The notes beneath the pieces were generated by a model. It did not search any database. It was not told where the DNA came from and saw only the letters and a program-made list of their open reading frames with translations. A DNA stretch of 64,000 nucleotides from Algiphilus sp022763315 (lineage in GTDB: Bacteria; Pseudomonadota; Gammaproteobacteria; Nevskiales; Nevskiaceae), in the NCBI RefSeq assembly GCF_965249985.1, contig NZ_OZ252280.1; one strand, given 5' to 3'. The stretch's first letter is position 1; each line of letters opens with the position of its first letter. Shown here piece after piece: positions 45,415 to 54,328 of this stretch. The position numbers were made by a program, and so were the translations under genes.

Positions 45415-45627
45415 ATGAGCGATGTTTCCACCGGTACCGTGAAGTGGTTCAATGACGCCAAGGGCTTCGGGTTCATCACCCCGGCCGACGGCGGCGACGA
45501 TCTCTTCGCCCACTTCAAGGAAATCCAGGGCAGCGGCTTCCGCAGCCTCGCAGAAGGCCAGCGCGTCGAGTACGTCGCGCAGCGTGGCCCGAAGGGCATG
45601 CAGGCGACGCAGATTCGCGCGGTCTAA
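45415..45627 (+). CDS. Cold-shock domain protein (CspA family)
   Basis: This 70-residue nucleic-acid chaperone has RNP1-like KGFGFITP and RNP2-like DLFAHF motifs. GTVKWFNDAKG at the N-terminus is typical. GAGGA lies 10 nt upstream of the ATG. It is followed by a strong terminator, so it is monocistronic. Confidence 0.95.
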   Translation: MSDVSTGTVKWFNDAKGFGFITPADGGDDLFAHFKEIQGSGFRSLAEGQRVEYVAQRGPKGMQATQIRAV

Positions 45628-45640
45628 GACCCCCGGATTC

Positions 45641-45679
45641 TGTAAAAGAGCCGCGACCTTCGGGTCGCGGCTTTTTTTT
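45641..45679. terminator. Bidirectional terminator after cold-shock gene
   Basis: A 10-bp stem AGCCGCGACC / GGTCGCGGCT with a stable TTCG tetraloop (45649-45672) is followed by eight T (45672-45679). AAAA at 45644-45647 gives a short T-run on the minus strand, so it may also end the VOC gene transcript. Confidence 0.9.
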
Positions 45680-45696
45680 GTCCGTTGGGCGGCGGC

Positions 45697-46065
45697 TCAG
45701 CCCATGTGGAAGAAATTGAGCTTGTGGCCGTCCAGGTCGCGAAAATAGCCCGCATAGAAGCCGCTCATACGCTCACCGGGCGCGCCCTCATCAGTGGCTC
45801 CCAACGACAGCGCCTTGGCGTAGAGGGCATCGACCTTGTCGCGCGAGCCTGGCGCCAGCGCCACCATCACGCCATTGCCGACCGTAGCCGGTTTTCCATC
45901 GTGCGGCTGGATGACGCTGAGCATCGGCGCGCCCGGGCCGGTGGCCCAGACGATGATGCGCTCGTCGTTCATGAAGCGCTGCGCGCCCAGTTCGCCCAGC
46001 AAGGCATCGTAGAAGGCCCCTGCACGCTGCAGGTCACTGCTGCCCAGGGTGACGTATCCAATCAT
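45697..46065 (-). CDS. VOC (glyoxalase/bleomycin-resistance-like) family protein
   Basis: This 122-residue protein of the vicinal-oxygen-chelate fold begins MIGYVTLGSSDLQRAGAFYDALLG and ends in YFRDLDGHKLNFF, both standard VOC signatures. Such proteins include metal-dependent dioxygenases, lyases and antibiotic-binding proteins. The specific reaction cannot be assigned. It is a single gene, divergent from djlA. Confidence 0.85.
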   Translation of the reverse strand: MIGYVTLGSSDLQRAGAFYDALLGELGAQRFMNDERIIVWATGPGAPMLSVIQPHDGKPATVGNGVMVALAPGSRDKVDALYAKALSLGATDEGAPGERMSGFYAGYFRDLDGHKLNFFHMG

Positions 46066-46141
46066 TGCTGCTCCTCTTGTTGTTGCTGTTGATAACGCGG
46101 CGATGGTAGCGCCGAATGCAGCGGCTCCGCGCCGGGCTCTC

Positions 46142-46147
46142 TACAAT
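46142..46147 (+). promoter_or_regulatory. Putative -10 box at the djlA start
   Basis: TACAAT ends 7 nt before ATG 46155 (and overlaps ATG 46146). If this is the -10 element, translation would start at 46155 from a leaderless transcript. There is no ribosome binding site. Confidence 0.35.
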
Positions 46148-46925
46148 GCCCGTCATGCTTATCGGATTTCTTGTTGGCGGCCTCATCGGCGCCCTCGTCG
46201 GCGGCTTCACCGGTTTCGCAATCGGTGGCCTGCTGGGTTACTTCCTGGCGCGGCCGCTGCTGGGCCGCTTCGTCCGCAGCCGCATCGCGCAAGTGCAGGC
46301 GCGCTTTCTGGATGCCGTCTTTGCCGTGATGGGGGCCTTGTGCAAGGCCGATGGGCAAGTCACGCAGGATGAAATCCAAGTCGCCGAGACGCTGTTCGAC
46401 CGCCTGCGGCTGAATGAGCCGGCGCGCGCGCAAGCCCGGCAGGCCTTCACCCGCGGCAAGCAGCCGGACTTTGACCTTGATGCCGAGGTCACCCAGTTCG
46501 CGCGTGCGGCACGCGGCCAGCGTCCGCTGCTGATGATGTTCATGCAGGTACAGCTCGCGGCAGTAGGCGCAGACGGACAGATCCACCCCGCGGAACACGA
46601 GATGCTGCTGCGCGTTGCCCGCGGACTTGGCCTTCCCGAAGCGGAGGTTGAGCGCATGGAGGCCATGCTGCGTGGCGCGGCGGGCCGCGGGGCCGGCGGG
46701 CGCAGCCAACCCGACCTTGACTGGGCCTACCAGGTGCTGGGCGTGTCCTCCGATGCCAGCGACGAAACGGTGAAGAAGGCCTATCGCAAGCTGGTGAGCG
46801 AAAACCATCCGGACAAGCTGGCTTCCAAGGGATTGCCGGAGAGCATGCGGGCAATGGCCGAGGAGAAGACGCGCGACATCACCACCGCCTACGACCGCAT
46901 CAAGGAAGCACGCGCGCTGTCCTGA
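46146..46925 (+). CDS. djlA: Membrane-anchored DnaJ-like co-chaperone DjlA
   Basis: DjlA stimulates DnaK from the inner membrane. The 259-residue protein has one N-terminal Gly-rich membrane helix (IGFLVGGLIGALVGGFTGFA), a central TerB-like domain (about 45-175) and a C-terminal J domain (from 190) with the HPD motif in SENHPDKL. The start may be ATG 46146 or ATG 46155; the latter fits a leaderless mRNA from TACAAT. Confidence 0.92.
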   Translation: MPVMLIGFLVGGLIGALVGGFTGFAIGGLLGYFLARPLLGRFVRSRIAQVQARFLDAVFAVMGALCKADGQVTQDEIQVAETLFDRLRLNEPARAQARQAFTRGKQPDFDLDAEVTQFARAARGQRPLLMMFMQVQLAAVGADGQIHPAEHEMLLRVARGLGLPEAEVERMEAMLRGAAGRGAGGRSQPDLDWAYQVLGVSSDASDETVKKAYRKLVSENHPDKLASKGLPESMRAMAEEKTRDITTAYDRIKEARALS

Positions 46926-46995
46926 GGGCTGGCAGCACATTACAGCGTCACCTGCGCGCGCTATTCTGGGCGGCTCGCCCGCAGCCCAGACCGCC

Positions 46996-48411
46996 ATGCG
47001 CCCCGACCAACCCGACCCCCAACGCCGTGCGCTTCTGCGCCTGCTGTTCCTGTCGGGCGGAATGCTGTCCACGGGCCCGCTGCTGAGCGCCTGTCAAAGC
47101 CTCTCGACGCGGGACGGTGCCACCGATGCGCCGCGGCCCATGGGCGAGCTGCCACTGCCGCGCGGTCCGCTGGCTGACGTGGGCGCGCTCTTTGACAGCG
47201 GCGTCGACGGGATTTTTCTGCCTGAAGGCTTCAGCGTGCGTGCGGTTGCCCGCCACCTGAGCAACCCCGTCACCGGCGCCTTCGACCCGCTGGGATTGGC
47301 GGGCTACAACTGGCATGAGGCCCCGGACGGCGGGGCCTGCTTCGCCACGGACGACGGCGGCTGGATCTACGTGTCGAACAGCGAGCATCGCCAACGTGGT
47401 GGCGTGGGCGCGTTGCGCTTCGCGCCGGATGGGCGCATTGCGGCTGCCTACCGCATTCTCGACCACACCCGCCGCAACTGTGCTGGCGGGGCGACACCTT
47501 GGCAGACCTGGCTCTCCTGCGAGGAAGTACCGGATGGTCAGGTCTACGAGTGCGAGCCTACCGGTACGCCCGAGACGGCGCGCGTGCTGCCCGCTTTGGG
47601 CCGCTTCGCCCACGAAGCGGCAGCCGTGGATATGCCCACACGCAGCGTCTTTCTGACCGAGGACACCCCGGACGGCCGTCTCTACCGCTTTGTGGCGGAC
47701 GCCGAGGATGTCACTGACAGCCCTGAAGGGCCGCGCCTGCATATGCGCTCCGGCCGCCTTCAGGTGCTCAATATCCAAGGCTTTGCCGACGACGAATACG
47801 TCAGTGACGACCTGCGACTGCGCAAGCTGCACGCCACCCAATGGGTCGATGCAATCGCACCGGAACAGCCGCAGGCCCGGCTGCGCACGGAACGCCGCGA
47901 CGCACGCAAGCGTGTGCCGGGAACCGTTTTCCGCGGCGGTGAGGGCATGTGGATCTACACGCTGCCGCCGGAACTACGGAACGTCCCGCCCGGCGGCACC
48001 GTGCCGACGCGGGCCGTGCTGTTTTTCGCAACCAAAGGGGACAACCGGGTGCACGCCCTCGACGTTGACAATGGCCTGATCGAGACCATCTTCGACAATC
48101 GGCTGATCGACCCGGTTTTCGACGACGTCGACAACGTGGTGGTCAGTCCGGCAGGGGATGTTGTGGTGGCGGAGGATGGTGAGGCCATGCGCCTGATGGT
48201 GGTGGTCCCGAATGCGCCCGCCAAGACCCTGTTACAGGTCCGTCTGGGCAGCGATTCGGAACTGACGGGCCCGGCCTTTTCGCCGGACGGCAGCCGTCTC
48301 TACTTCAGTTCCCAGCGCGGTCCGAACCTGCCACTCGGCAAGAACGGGAGCGGGGTGACCTACGAGGTCACCCTGCCCGCGTCCATACAGTCCGCGTTCC
48401 GCGCCGCCTAG
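46996..48411 (+). CDS. PhoX-like (DUF839) exported protein
   Basis: This 471-residue protein has a twin-arginine-like leader (QRRALLRLLFLSGG) that also ends in a lipobox (LLSAC). The body is a PhoX/DUF839 beta-propeller with WQTWLSCEEVPDG, FAHEAAAVD and YLTED-like (VFLTEDTPDG) motifs that supply metal ligands in PhoX alkaline phosphatases. It could be a calcium-dependent phosphatase or phosphodiesterase. TATTCT at 46963-46968 is a possible -10. It converges on the MscS gene with a 4 nt overlap. Confidence 0.83.
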   Translation: MRPDQPDPQRRALLRLLFLSGGMLSTGPLLSACQSLSTRDGATDAPRPMGELPLPRGPLADVGALFDSGVDGIFLPEGFSVRAVARHLSNPVTGAFDPLGLAGYNWHEAPDGGACFATDDGGWIYVSNSEHRQRGGVGALRFAPDGRIAAAYRILDHTRRNCAGGATPWQTWLSCEEVPDGQVYECEPTGTPETARVLPALGRFAHEAAAVDMPTRSVFLTEDTPDGRLYRFVADAEDVTDSPEGPRLHMRSGRLQVLNIQGFADDEYVSDDLRLRKLHATQWVDAIAPEQPQARLRTERRDARKRVPGTVFRGGEGMWIYTLPPELRNVPPGGTVPTRAVLFFATKGDNRVHALDVDNGLIETIFDNRLIDPVFDDVDNVVVSPAGDVVVAEDGEAMRLMVVVPNAPAKTLLQVRLGSDSELTGPAFSPDGSRLYFSSQRGPNLPLGKNGSGVTYEVTLPASIQSAFRAA

Positions 48412-50723
48412 CTTTGCGACTCGTCGAAGTCGCTGCGCTCACTGGGCCGATTCGCCGCATCTGGCAGCGGCGTATTGGCGTCGGCCGGTTCGGCGGGTAG
48501 CGGCGCGCGACGGTCGCGACCTTCGAGCACCCGTACATTGGCCGGTGGTGCGTAACCGGCGCGGTCTTCTCCGAAGTAGAGCGTCGTATGCGGGAAGGGA
48601 ATCTCGATGCCCGCGGCGTCGAAATGCTGCTTGACCAGGCGGTTGTATTCGCGGCCCACGCCCCACTGCGAGCCCGGCAGCGTCTTGATGCGGATGCGCA
48701 CATTGACCGCGCTGTCGGCGAGTTCAGTCACGCCGTGGACTTCGAGCGGCTCGAGCACCTTCTCGGCAAAGTTCGGGTCGGCGACCAGGGCGCTGTAGGC
48801 CGCCTGCAACTGCTCAATGACCGCGCTGATGTCCTCGCGATAGGCGACTCCGTAGACGCCTACGTGATAGGCGAAATCCCGCATGAAGTTGGAGACGGTA
48901 TCCACGCTGGAGAAGGGCACCACGTGGTAAGTGCCCGAAAGGTCGCGAATGCCGACCGATCGTACCGTGATCTTTTCGGCGGTTCCGGTAATGGCCCCAG
49001 CCGTGACGACCTCACCGGTGTTGATCGCGTTCTCCAGCTGGATGAAGACACCAGTGATGACGTCCTGCACCAGCTTCTGTGCGCCGAAGCCGATGGCCAG
49101 GCCGAGCACGCCGGCGCCAGCGATCAACGGTCCGATATTGATGCCTAGTTCGGACAGCACGATCATGGCGGTCATCACCACCAGCACGATCAGGAAGGCG
49201 CTGCGGAACAGGGCAAGCAGGGTCTGCTCGCGCGCGCTGGCGCCGCCACGGTCGTTGTCGGGGTTGAGGCGCAGCTCGATCCAGCTCGCGAAGGCGATCC
49301 AGATGCCCTTGGCCACCAGCAGGATGAGCGCGATGGAGATGGCCGCGGCGAGGGCCGTGGTCCCGGCTTCGGAACCGATCCATTCCGGCAGATTGAACAG
49401 CCGCCAGGCGTCCAGCACGAGCAACGCCACCACGATCAGGATGATGGCCCGCAGCACCTGCAGGACGCCTGGAATGGCCGCGTTCAGTCGCTCTTCCAAC
49501 TGCGGGAAGCGCCGGCTGGTGTCTTCGGGCAGGCGGATGCGCCGGCTGATGATCTGCGCCAGCACCACGGCGAGGAAGACACCACCGCCCACAGCCAGCA
49601 GCGTCTGCAAGGTGGCCTTGAGCATGAAAGGCAGCGTCTCTTCCGGCTGCAGAATGGCGACCACTGCCATGGCGGCGAAATAGGCGATGGCGAGTGCATG
49701 CCATACCCGCGCCAGCACGTAGACACCAACCCGGGCGAAGGTCGAATGCGCTTGCTTGGCCTGAACTTCGAGCCGGCCGCGCACCTGCTCCTTGTTCTGG
49801 CTGATGACCATCAGCGCGTAGAGGAAGGCAAGGCCCATGACGATGAAGGTCAGCGCGCGGCCGGCATCCGGGGAAATATTGATGTTGGCAATGGGAACCG
49901 CGACCAGCAGGCCATAGCCGATGAAGCCGGATATGCGCGCGAACCAGCGGTTCCAGTAGGCCGCATTCTCGGCCGACATGGGCAGCAGACGCAGTCCCTC
50001 ATAGCGGGTGGCGAACAGGGTCCGGATCAGCGCCTTGAAGATCTCGATCATGAGGAAGGCGTTGAGGAACATCGTCTGGCGCGTATCCATCGCACCCGGG
50101 TCGCTCAGCGCATAGATGGCCAGCAGGAATCCGATCACCCAGGACAGCACAATCAGCACCGTGTCGACGCCGGCAGCGAGCAACACGGCCACCGTCTTGC
50201 GCAGCAACGCGCTGGTCTGCGCGGGCTGCTGCGACCAGACGTCCAAGCGACGGTAGACCGGGATACACAGCCGGCGCAGCAGCATGAAGGCCACGATGAC
50301 CGCAATGACGACGACGATGAGATCCACGCTGGCCGCAGCCAAGGCCTGCCAATCCACCCCAGCGGTGGCCTCGCCCGCCTGCGTGAAAGCGCCAAAGGCG
50401 CGTGAAAACTCGGCGGCGAGTTCTTCGGCGATGGACTCTGTCGACAGTGCGATACGACGCGACAGGCTGACGGGGGCCGCTTCCGTGGCTTCCTCGCTCT
50501 CCGTCGCCGCTGATTCGGTACTCGCCTGACGGCGCAGCGCTTCGATGAGCTGCGCACGCGTGCCTTCATTCTCCAGCAGATCGGCGAGCTGCTCGGCGGT
50601 CTGCGCGCTGGGCGGTTCGCTCGACGAGGCCTTACCGTCGCCCTGCGCATGTACCACTGCCAAGGGCATGCAGAGCAGACTCAACCACAGGAATTGACGA
50701 AAGCTTCGGCCGATCCGTGTCAC
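48408..50723 (-). CDS. Large MscS-family mechanosensitive channel (YbiO/MscM-like)
   Basis: This 771-residue channel has a signal peptide (FRQFLWLSLLCMPLAVVHAQ), a periplasmic Glu/Ala-rich region, about eight extra membrane helices and then an MscS core. The pore helix AGVLGLAIGFGAQKLVQDVITG is the MscS TM3 signature; the cytoplasmic beta domain and a C-terminal Pro/Asp-rich tail follow. It would release solutes on osmotic downshock. The start is GTG 50723 with an excellent ribosome site (GGGGGAGGAT). Confidence 0.9.
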   Translation of the reverse strand: MTRIGRSFRQFLWLSLLCMPLAVVHAQGDGKASSSEPPSAQTAEQLADLLENEGTRAQLIEALRRQASTESAATESEEATEAAPVSLSRRIALSTESIAEELAAEFSRAFGAFTQAGEATAGVDWQALAAASVDLIVVVIAVIVAFMLLRRLCIPVYRRLDVWSQQPAQTSALLRKTVAVLLAAGVDTVLIVLSWVIGFLLAIYALSDPGAMDTRQTMFLNAFLMIEIFKALIRTLFATRYEGLRLLPMSAENAAYWNRWFARISGFIGYGLLVAVPIANINISPDAGRALTFIVMGLAFLYALMVISQNKEQVRGRLEVQAKQAHSTFARVGVYVLARVWHALAIAYFAAMAVVAILQPEETLPFMLKATLQTLLAVGGGVFLAVVLAQIISRRIRLPEDTSRRFPQLEERLNAAIPGVLQVLRAIILIVVALLVLDAWRLFNLPEWIGSEAGTTALAAAISIALILLVAKGIWIAFASWIELRLNPDNDRGGASAREQTLLALFRSAFLIVLVVMTAMIVLSELGINIGPLIAGAGVLGLAIGFGAQKLVQDVITGVFIQLENAINTGEVVTAGAITGTAEKITVRSVGIRDLSGTYHVVPFSSVDTVSNFMRDFAYHVGVYGVAYREDISAVIEQLQAAYSALVADPNFAEKVLEPLEVHGVTELADSAVNVRIRIKTLPGSQWGVGREYNRLVKQHFDAAGIEIPFPHTTLYFGEDRAGYAPPANVRVLEGRDRRAPLPAEPADANTPLPDAANRPSERSDFDESQS

Positions 50724-50917
50724 ATCCTCCCCCTTTCGATCTGGCGGCCGCAAAAGCCACCGGTTCGCATTCAGACGGCACGCACCCTACCGCAATCGGC
50801 CGCGCGCGGCTGCGGCGTCGCCGAGCCTTTGTGCAAGTTTCGTACAGCCTTGCGCGCGCTGGCTCTTGGCTGCCGCATCATGCAACCCTACGCAGGGTCA
50901 GGACTCAGGAGCCACCG

Positions 50918-52258
50918 TTGCCAACACGATTTCCGCGCCGCGCTGCCTCGCGCCTGCGGGCCCCAGGTGTCTTTGCCATCGCCCTCCTCGCCTGGGCCGG
51001 AGGACCGTTGCCAGCCGTCGGCCAGGCGGTGGAGACCAACGATGAATACACCGCGCAACCGCCGCGTCAAGACGCATCGTCGGTGGATACCGGCACGGCC
51101 ACGCCCATCGCGCCACGTACGCTGGACGAATCGCTGCACGAGATGGCCCCGGCGGAGCAGGCCCCCAGCCCCGGCGTGCAGAGCTTCAGCATTCTGGACG
51201 GCAGCATCCCGCCTGGAGAAACGCTACAGGTTCCGTGGTATGCCAGCGATTCCTTCACCGGCCTGGCCGAGCCGACGCCGGTGCTGGTGGCCCATGGCAC
51301 GAAGCCGGGGCCGGTGCTCTGCGTCACCGCTGCCGTGCACGGTGACGAGCTCAACGGCATAGAAATGGTGCGCCGCCTCCTGTACGAAGTTGATGCCTCC
51401 GAATTGCGTGGCACCTTGATCGGGGTGCCCATCGTCAACCTTTTCGGTTTTCGTCAGGGGTCGCGCTACCTACCGGATCGCCGCGATCTCAACCGCCACT
51501 TCCCCGGCCATCCACAGGGCAGCGCCGCTTCACGGATCGCCTATTCCTTGTTCAACCACGTCATTCGCCGATGCAGCGCACTGGTCGACCTGCACACTGG
51601 CTCCTTTCATCGCACCAATCTTCCACAACTGCGTGCTGATCTAAGCGACGCGCGCATCGCCGACCTCACGCGCGGCTTCGGCGCCACCGTGGTACTCAAC
51701 AGCGAGCCTCCCGAAGGCACCCTGCGTCAGGCAGCCACCGCTGCGGGCGTGCCGACCATCACCGTCGAAGCGGGCGAACCGATGCGCTTCCAGCCGGAAG
51801 AGGTCAAGCACGGGGTGCGCGCGCTGCGCAGCTTGATGAGCCACATGGGAATGCTCGACACCAACCGCCTGTGGAGCGCGCCGCAGCCGGTGTATTACGA
51901 ATCGCACTGGGTCCGCGCCGATGACGGTGGCATCCTGACCAGCGAAGTCGGCCTGGGCGATACCGTCCGCGAAGGCGAGGTGCTCGGCAGTGTCACCGAC
52001 CCGATCACCAACCGACGCGTGCACCTGACCTCGCCCAACGATGGCCGTGTCATCGGCATGGCGCTGAATCAGGCCGTCATTCCCGGATTCGCGGCGTACC
52101 ACATCGGGGTACAACGCCAATCCGCCGCAACTGAAGAGGAGCCGTCAGCGCCGGCCGCAGACGCCGCATCGAGCCCGGAACCCAACGAACCGGCGTCTCC
52201 GGCAGTGGAAGCGCCAACGCCCGCGGTGGGTGGCGATACCGAAACCCGGCCGGACTAA
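50918..52258 (+). CDS. Exported succinylglutamate desuccinylase/aspartoacylase-family protein
   Basis: This 446-residue protein starts at TTG 50918, which has AGGAG exactly 6 nt upstream. A signal peptide (VFAIALLAWAGG to VGQA) precedes an M14-type zinc hydrolase domain of the AspA/AstE family: AAVHGDELNGIE (His and Glu ligands), RDLNRHFPG, and DLHTGSF (third His). The distal Glu is probably in TITVEAGEP. A C-terminal beta region (GDTVREGEVLGSV) is typical. The tail is Pro/Ala/Glu-rich. AspA-like genes with RimB-like retropepsins recur in predicted glutamate-modification clusters; here the RimB-like gene faces it 30 nt away. Confidence 0.83.
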   Translation: MPTRFPRRAASRLRAPGVFAIALLAWAGGPLPAVGQAVETNDEYTAQPPRQDASSVDTGTATPIAPRTLDESLHEMAPAEQAPSPGVQSFSILDGSIPPGETLQVPWYASDSFTGLAEPTPVLVAHGTKPGPVLCVTAAVHGDELNGIEMVRRLLYEVDASELRGTLIGVPIVNLFGFRQGSRYLPDRRDLNRHFPGHPQGSAASRIAYSLFNHVIRRCSALVDLHTGSFHRTNLPQLRADLSDARIADLTRGFGATVVLNSEPPEGTLRQAATAAGVPTITVEAGEPMRFQPEEVKHGVRALRSLMSHMGMLDTNRLWSAPQPVYYESHWVRADDGGILTSEVGLGDTVREGEVLGSVTDPITNRRVHLTSPNDGRVIGMALNQAVIPGFAAYHIGVQRQSAATEEEPSAPAADAASSPEPNEPASPAVEAPTPAVGGDTETRPD

Positions 52259-52288
52259 GGCGCGAGTGTCGCGACCCGCGCCGGGGGT

Positions 52289-52837
52289 CTAGTCGTCTTC
52301 GCCCTCGAAGGTATAGCGCGGACTGTCTTCGTCGCATCGGGCTTCGGTCACGAAGGTGCGCGTGACATCGATCAGCCCCAGATGCTGGATGGTGCGCCGC
52401 CCGAGCAGAACCGGGTAGTTCATGTCGTGCCGGTTCTCAAGGCTGAACTGCTCCTCGTAGACGGCGGATCCGATGCATACCTCCATCAACACCACCGGGC
52501 GTCGGTCGGTGCCGCCGGCGCCGCGAAGGATGACGTTGCGATACAGCGGACGCTCGTACAGTTTTTCCACTGCCTCGCCGTCACGCTCGTCTTCGACGTC
52601 AACGATGAAGCGCACCCATTCTTCCCCGTCACGGTCAAAGCGTTCGATGCTGGTCGCATGCATGGAGGAGGTCAGGGCACCCGAATCCACCTTGGCCTTG
52701 ACTTCCACGCCCCAGCCCGTGATCTGGATCTTTTCCACCCAGCCCAAGATATGGTCGGTGCTCTGTGCATAGGCCAGGGGCGGCAGCAACAAGGCGACGG
52801 CGAGAAGTGGAGGCAGTGCGAACTGGCGGAAGGTCAT
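52289..52837 (-). CDS. Exported retropepsin-like aspartic protease (RimB/Zn_protease family)
   Basis: This 182-residue protein belongs to the family long annotated as 'ATP-dependent zinc protease' and now seen as retropepsin-like. The active site DSG is in KAKVDSGALTSSMHA (around 49-51), and MNYPVLLGRRTIQHLGLIDV is the conserved C-terminal region. A signal peptide (LLAVALLLPPLAYAQ) puts it in the periplasm, unlike cytoplasmic RimB, which trims RimK-added glutamates. It converges on the AspA-like gene. Confidence 0.85.
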   Translation of the reverse strand: MTFRQFALPPLLAVALLLPPLAYAQSTDHILGWVEKIQITGWGVEVKAKVDSGALTSSMHATSIERFDRDGEEWVRFIVDVEDERDGEAVEKLYERPLYRNVILRGAGGTDRRPVVLMEVCIGSAVYEEQFSLENRHDMNYPVLLGRRTIQHLGLIDVTRTFVTEARCDEDSPRYTFEGEDD

Positions 52838-52876
52838 GCGCGATGCTCCCTGGGTAGTAGAGCGGCAGGGCCGCGT

Positions 52877-54070
52877 TCAGTGGGATGGTAGGAGATGGAT
52901 GCTGTCGCCGGCGCGGCGCGCCCGCGCGCGGGCAGCTTCGATATCGTCTGCCAGCGCCAGCGTAACGCCCATGCGACGCCGGCCTCCGCCCAGCTCGGGT
53001 TTCCCGAATAGGCGCAGATGAACATCGGGCACCGCAAGCGCTTGGTCGAGACCGCCGAAACGCGGCGCCACGGTATCGCCCTCGAAAACCAGCGCGCGCG
53101 ATGCCGCCGCGCCATAACTGCGAATGGCGGGAATGGGCAGACCGAGAATCGCGCGCGCGTGCAGCGCAAACTCGGACAGGTCTTGGCTGATCAGTGTCAC
53201 CAGGCCCGTGTCATGCGGCCGTGGCGACACTTCCGAAAACACAACCTCGTCGCCGCGCACGAAGAGCTCGACGCCGAAAACCCCGTAGCCGCCGAGATTG
53301 GCCGTCACGCTGGCCGCAATCTCCTGGGCGTGCGCCAGCGCCGCGTCAGACATCGGCTGCGGCTGCCAGGACTCGCGATAATCGCCGTCAACCTGAAGAT
53401 GCCCGATGGGTGCACAGAAGGCGGTACCGGAAACTGAGCGCACCGTCAGCAGCGTGATTTCGTAATCGAAGGCGACGAAGCCCTCGACGATGCAGCGACC
53501 GGCGCCGGCACGACCGCCAGCCTGAGCGTAGGACCAGGCCGCCTCGATCTCCTCCGCGCTTCGGATGGTCGACTGCCCCTTGCCGGAGCTGCTCATGACC
53601 GGCTTCAGCACGCACGGCAGGCCGACTGCCTCGACCGCTTCGCGGCATGCCTCGAGGGTGTCCACGAAACGGTAAGGCGAGGTCGGCAGCGCCAGCGTTT
53701 CGGCGGCCAACCGGCGGATGCCTTCCCGGTTCATCGTGAGCCGGGCGGCGCGCGCCGTCGGTACCACGGGCCAACCCTCGGCCTCGAGGGCTTCCAGCGT
53801 GTCGGTGGCGATGGCCTCGATTTCGGGCACGATCAGGGTTGGTCTCTCCTGCTCCACCACTGCGCGCAGGCGGGCGCCGTCGAGCATCGGAAAGACATGG
53901 GCGCGGTGCGCTACCTGCATCGCAGGGGCATCCGCATAGCGGTCACAGGCGATGACTTCGACGCCGAGGCGCTGCAGCTCGATGGCAACCTCTTTTCCCA
54001 GTTCACCGCTGCCCAGCAGCAGCACGCGCGTGGCTCCAGGACTCAGCGGTGTGGCGATGGTGCTATCCAT
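52877..54070 (-). CDS. purT: Formate-dependent phosphoribosylglycinamide formyltransferase PurT
   Basis: PurT makes formyl-GAR in purine synthesis using formate and ATP. The protein, about 397 residues from ATG 54070, has the N-terminal LLLGSGELGKEVAIELQ, the ATP-grasp SSSGKGQS loop and the metal-binding EVSPRPHDTG. GTG 54076 is an alternative start. CACAAT lies 7 nt upstream of the ATG with no ribosome binding site, hinting at a leaderless transcript. Confidence 0.96.
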   Translation of the reverse strand: MDSTIATPLSPGATRVLLLGSGELGKEVAIELQRLGVEVIACDRYADAPAMQVAHRAHVFPMLDGARLRAVVEQERPTLIVPEIEAIATDTLEALEAEGWPVVPTARAARLTMNREGIRRLAAETLALPTSPYRFVDTLEACREAVEAVGLPCVLKPVMSSSGKGQSTIRSAEEIEAAWSYAQAGGRAGAGRCIVEGFVAFDYEITLLTVRSVSGTAFCAPIGHLQVDGDYRESWQPQPMSDAALAHAQEIAASVTANLGGYGVFGVELFVRGDEVVFSEVSPRPHDTGLVTLISQDLSEFALHARAILGLPIPAIRSYGAAASRALVFEGDTVAPRFGGLDQALAVPDVHLRLFGKPELGGGRRRMGVTLALADDIEAARARARRAGDSIHLLPSH

Positions 54071-54077
54071 GTGCACT

Positions 54078-54083
54078 ATTGTG
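54078..54083 (-). promoter_or_regulatory. Putative -10 box at the purT start
   Basis: CACAAT on the minus strand lies 7 nt before ATG 54070 and no Shine-Dalgarno sequence intervenes. A leaderless transcript would follow if it is a real -10 box. I see no clear PurR-like palindrome. Confidence 0.3.
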
Positions 54084-54316
54084 GCACTACTGAATCGTGA
54101 GGTCGGTTCCGGTCTCGAGTGCGACCCATGGCGAATGCCAGCGCGCGTGCCGATACCGATCGGACTGGATGAAGCCCAGCGACGCAGCCTGAAGCGGACG
54201 GGGACAGGGTGCGGACGTAGCGTCGCTTCGCGCGCGGCCCGCGTTCAGCCAATGCGCCGTAGCATTGGTGCCCGCGGTTGAGGTCCGCCCGAACGTCACC
54301 ACCAACACGCTGCGCG

Positions 54317-54322
54317 TACAGT
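54317..54322 (+). promoter_or_regulatory. Putative -10 box at the pyk start
   Basis: TACAGT lies 6 nt before the pyruvate kinase ATG at 54329 with no ribosome binding site. No convincing -35 is present. Confidence 0.3.
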
Positions 54323-54328
54323 ATCGTC

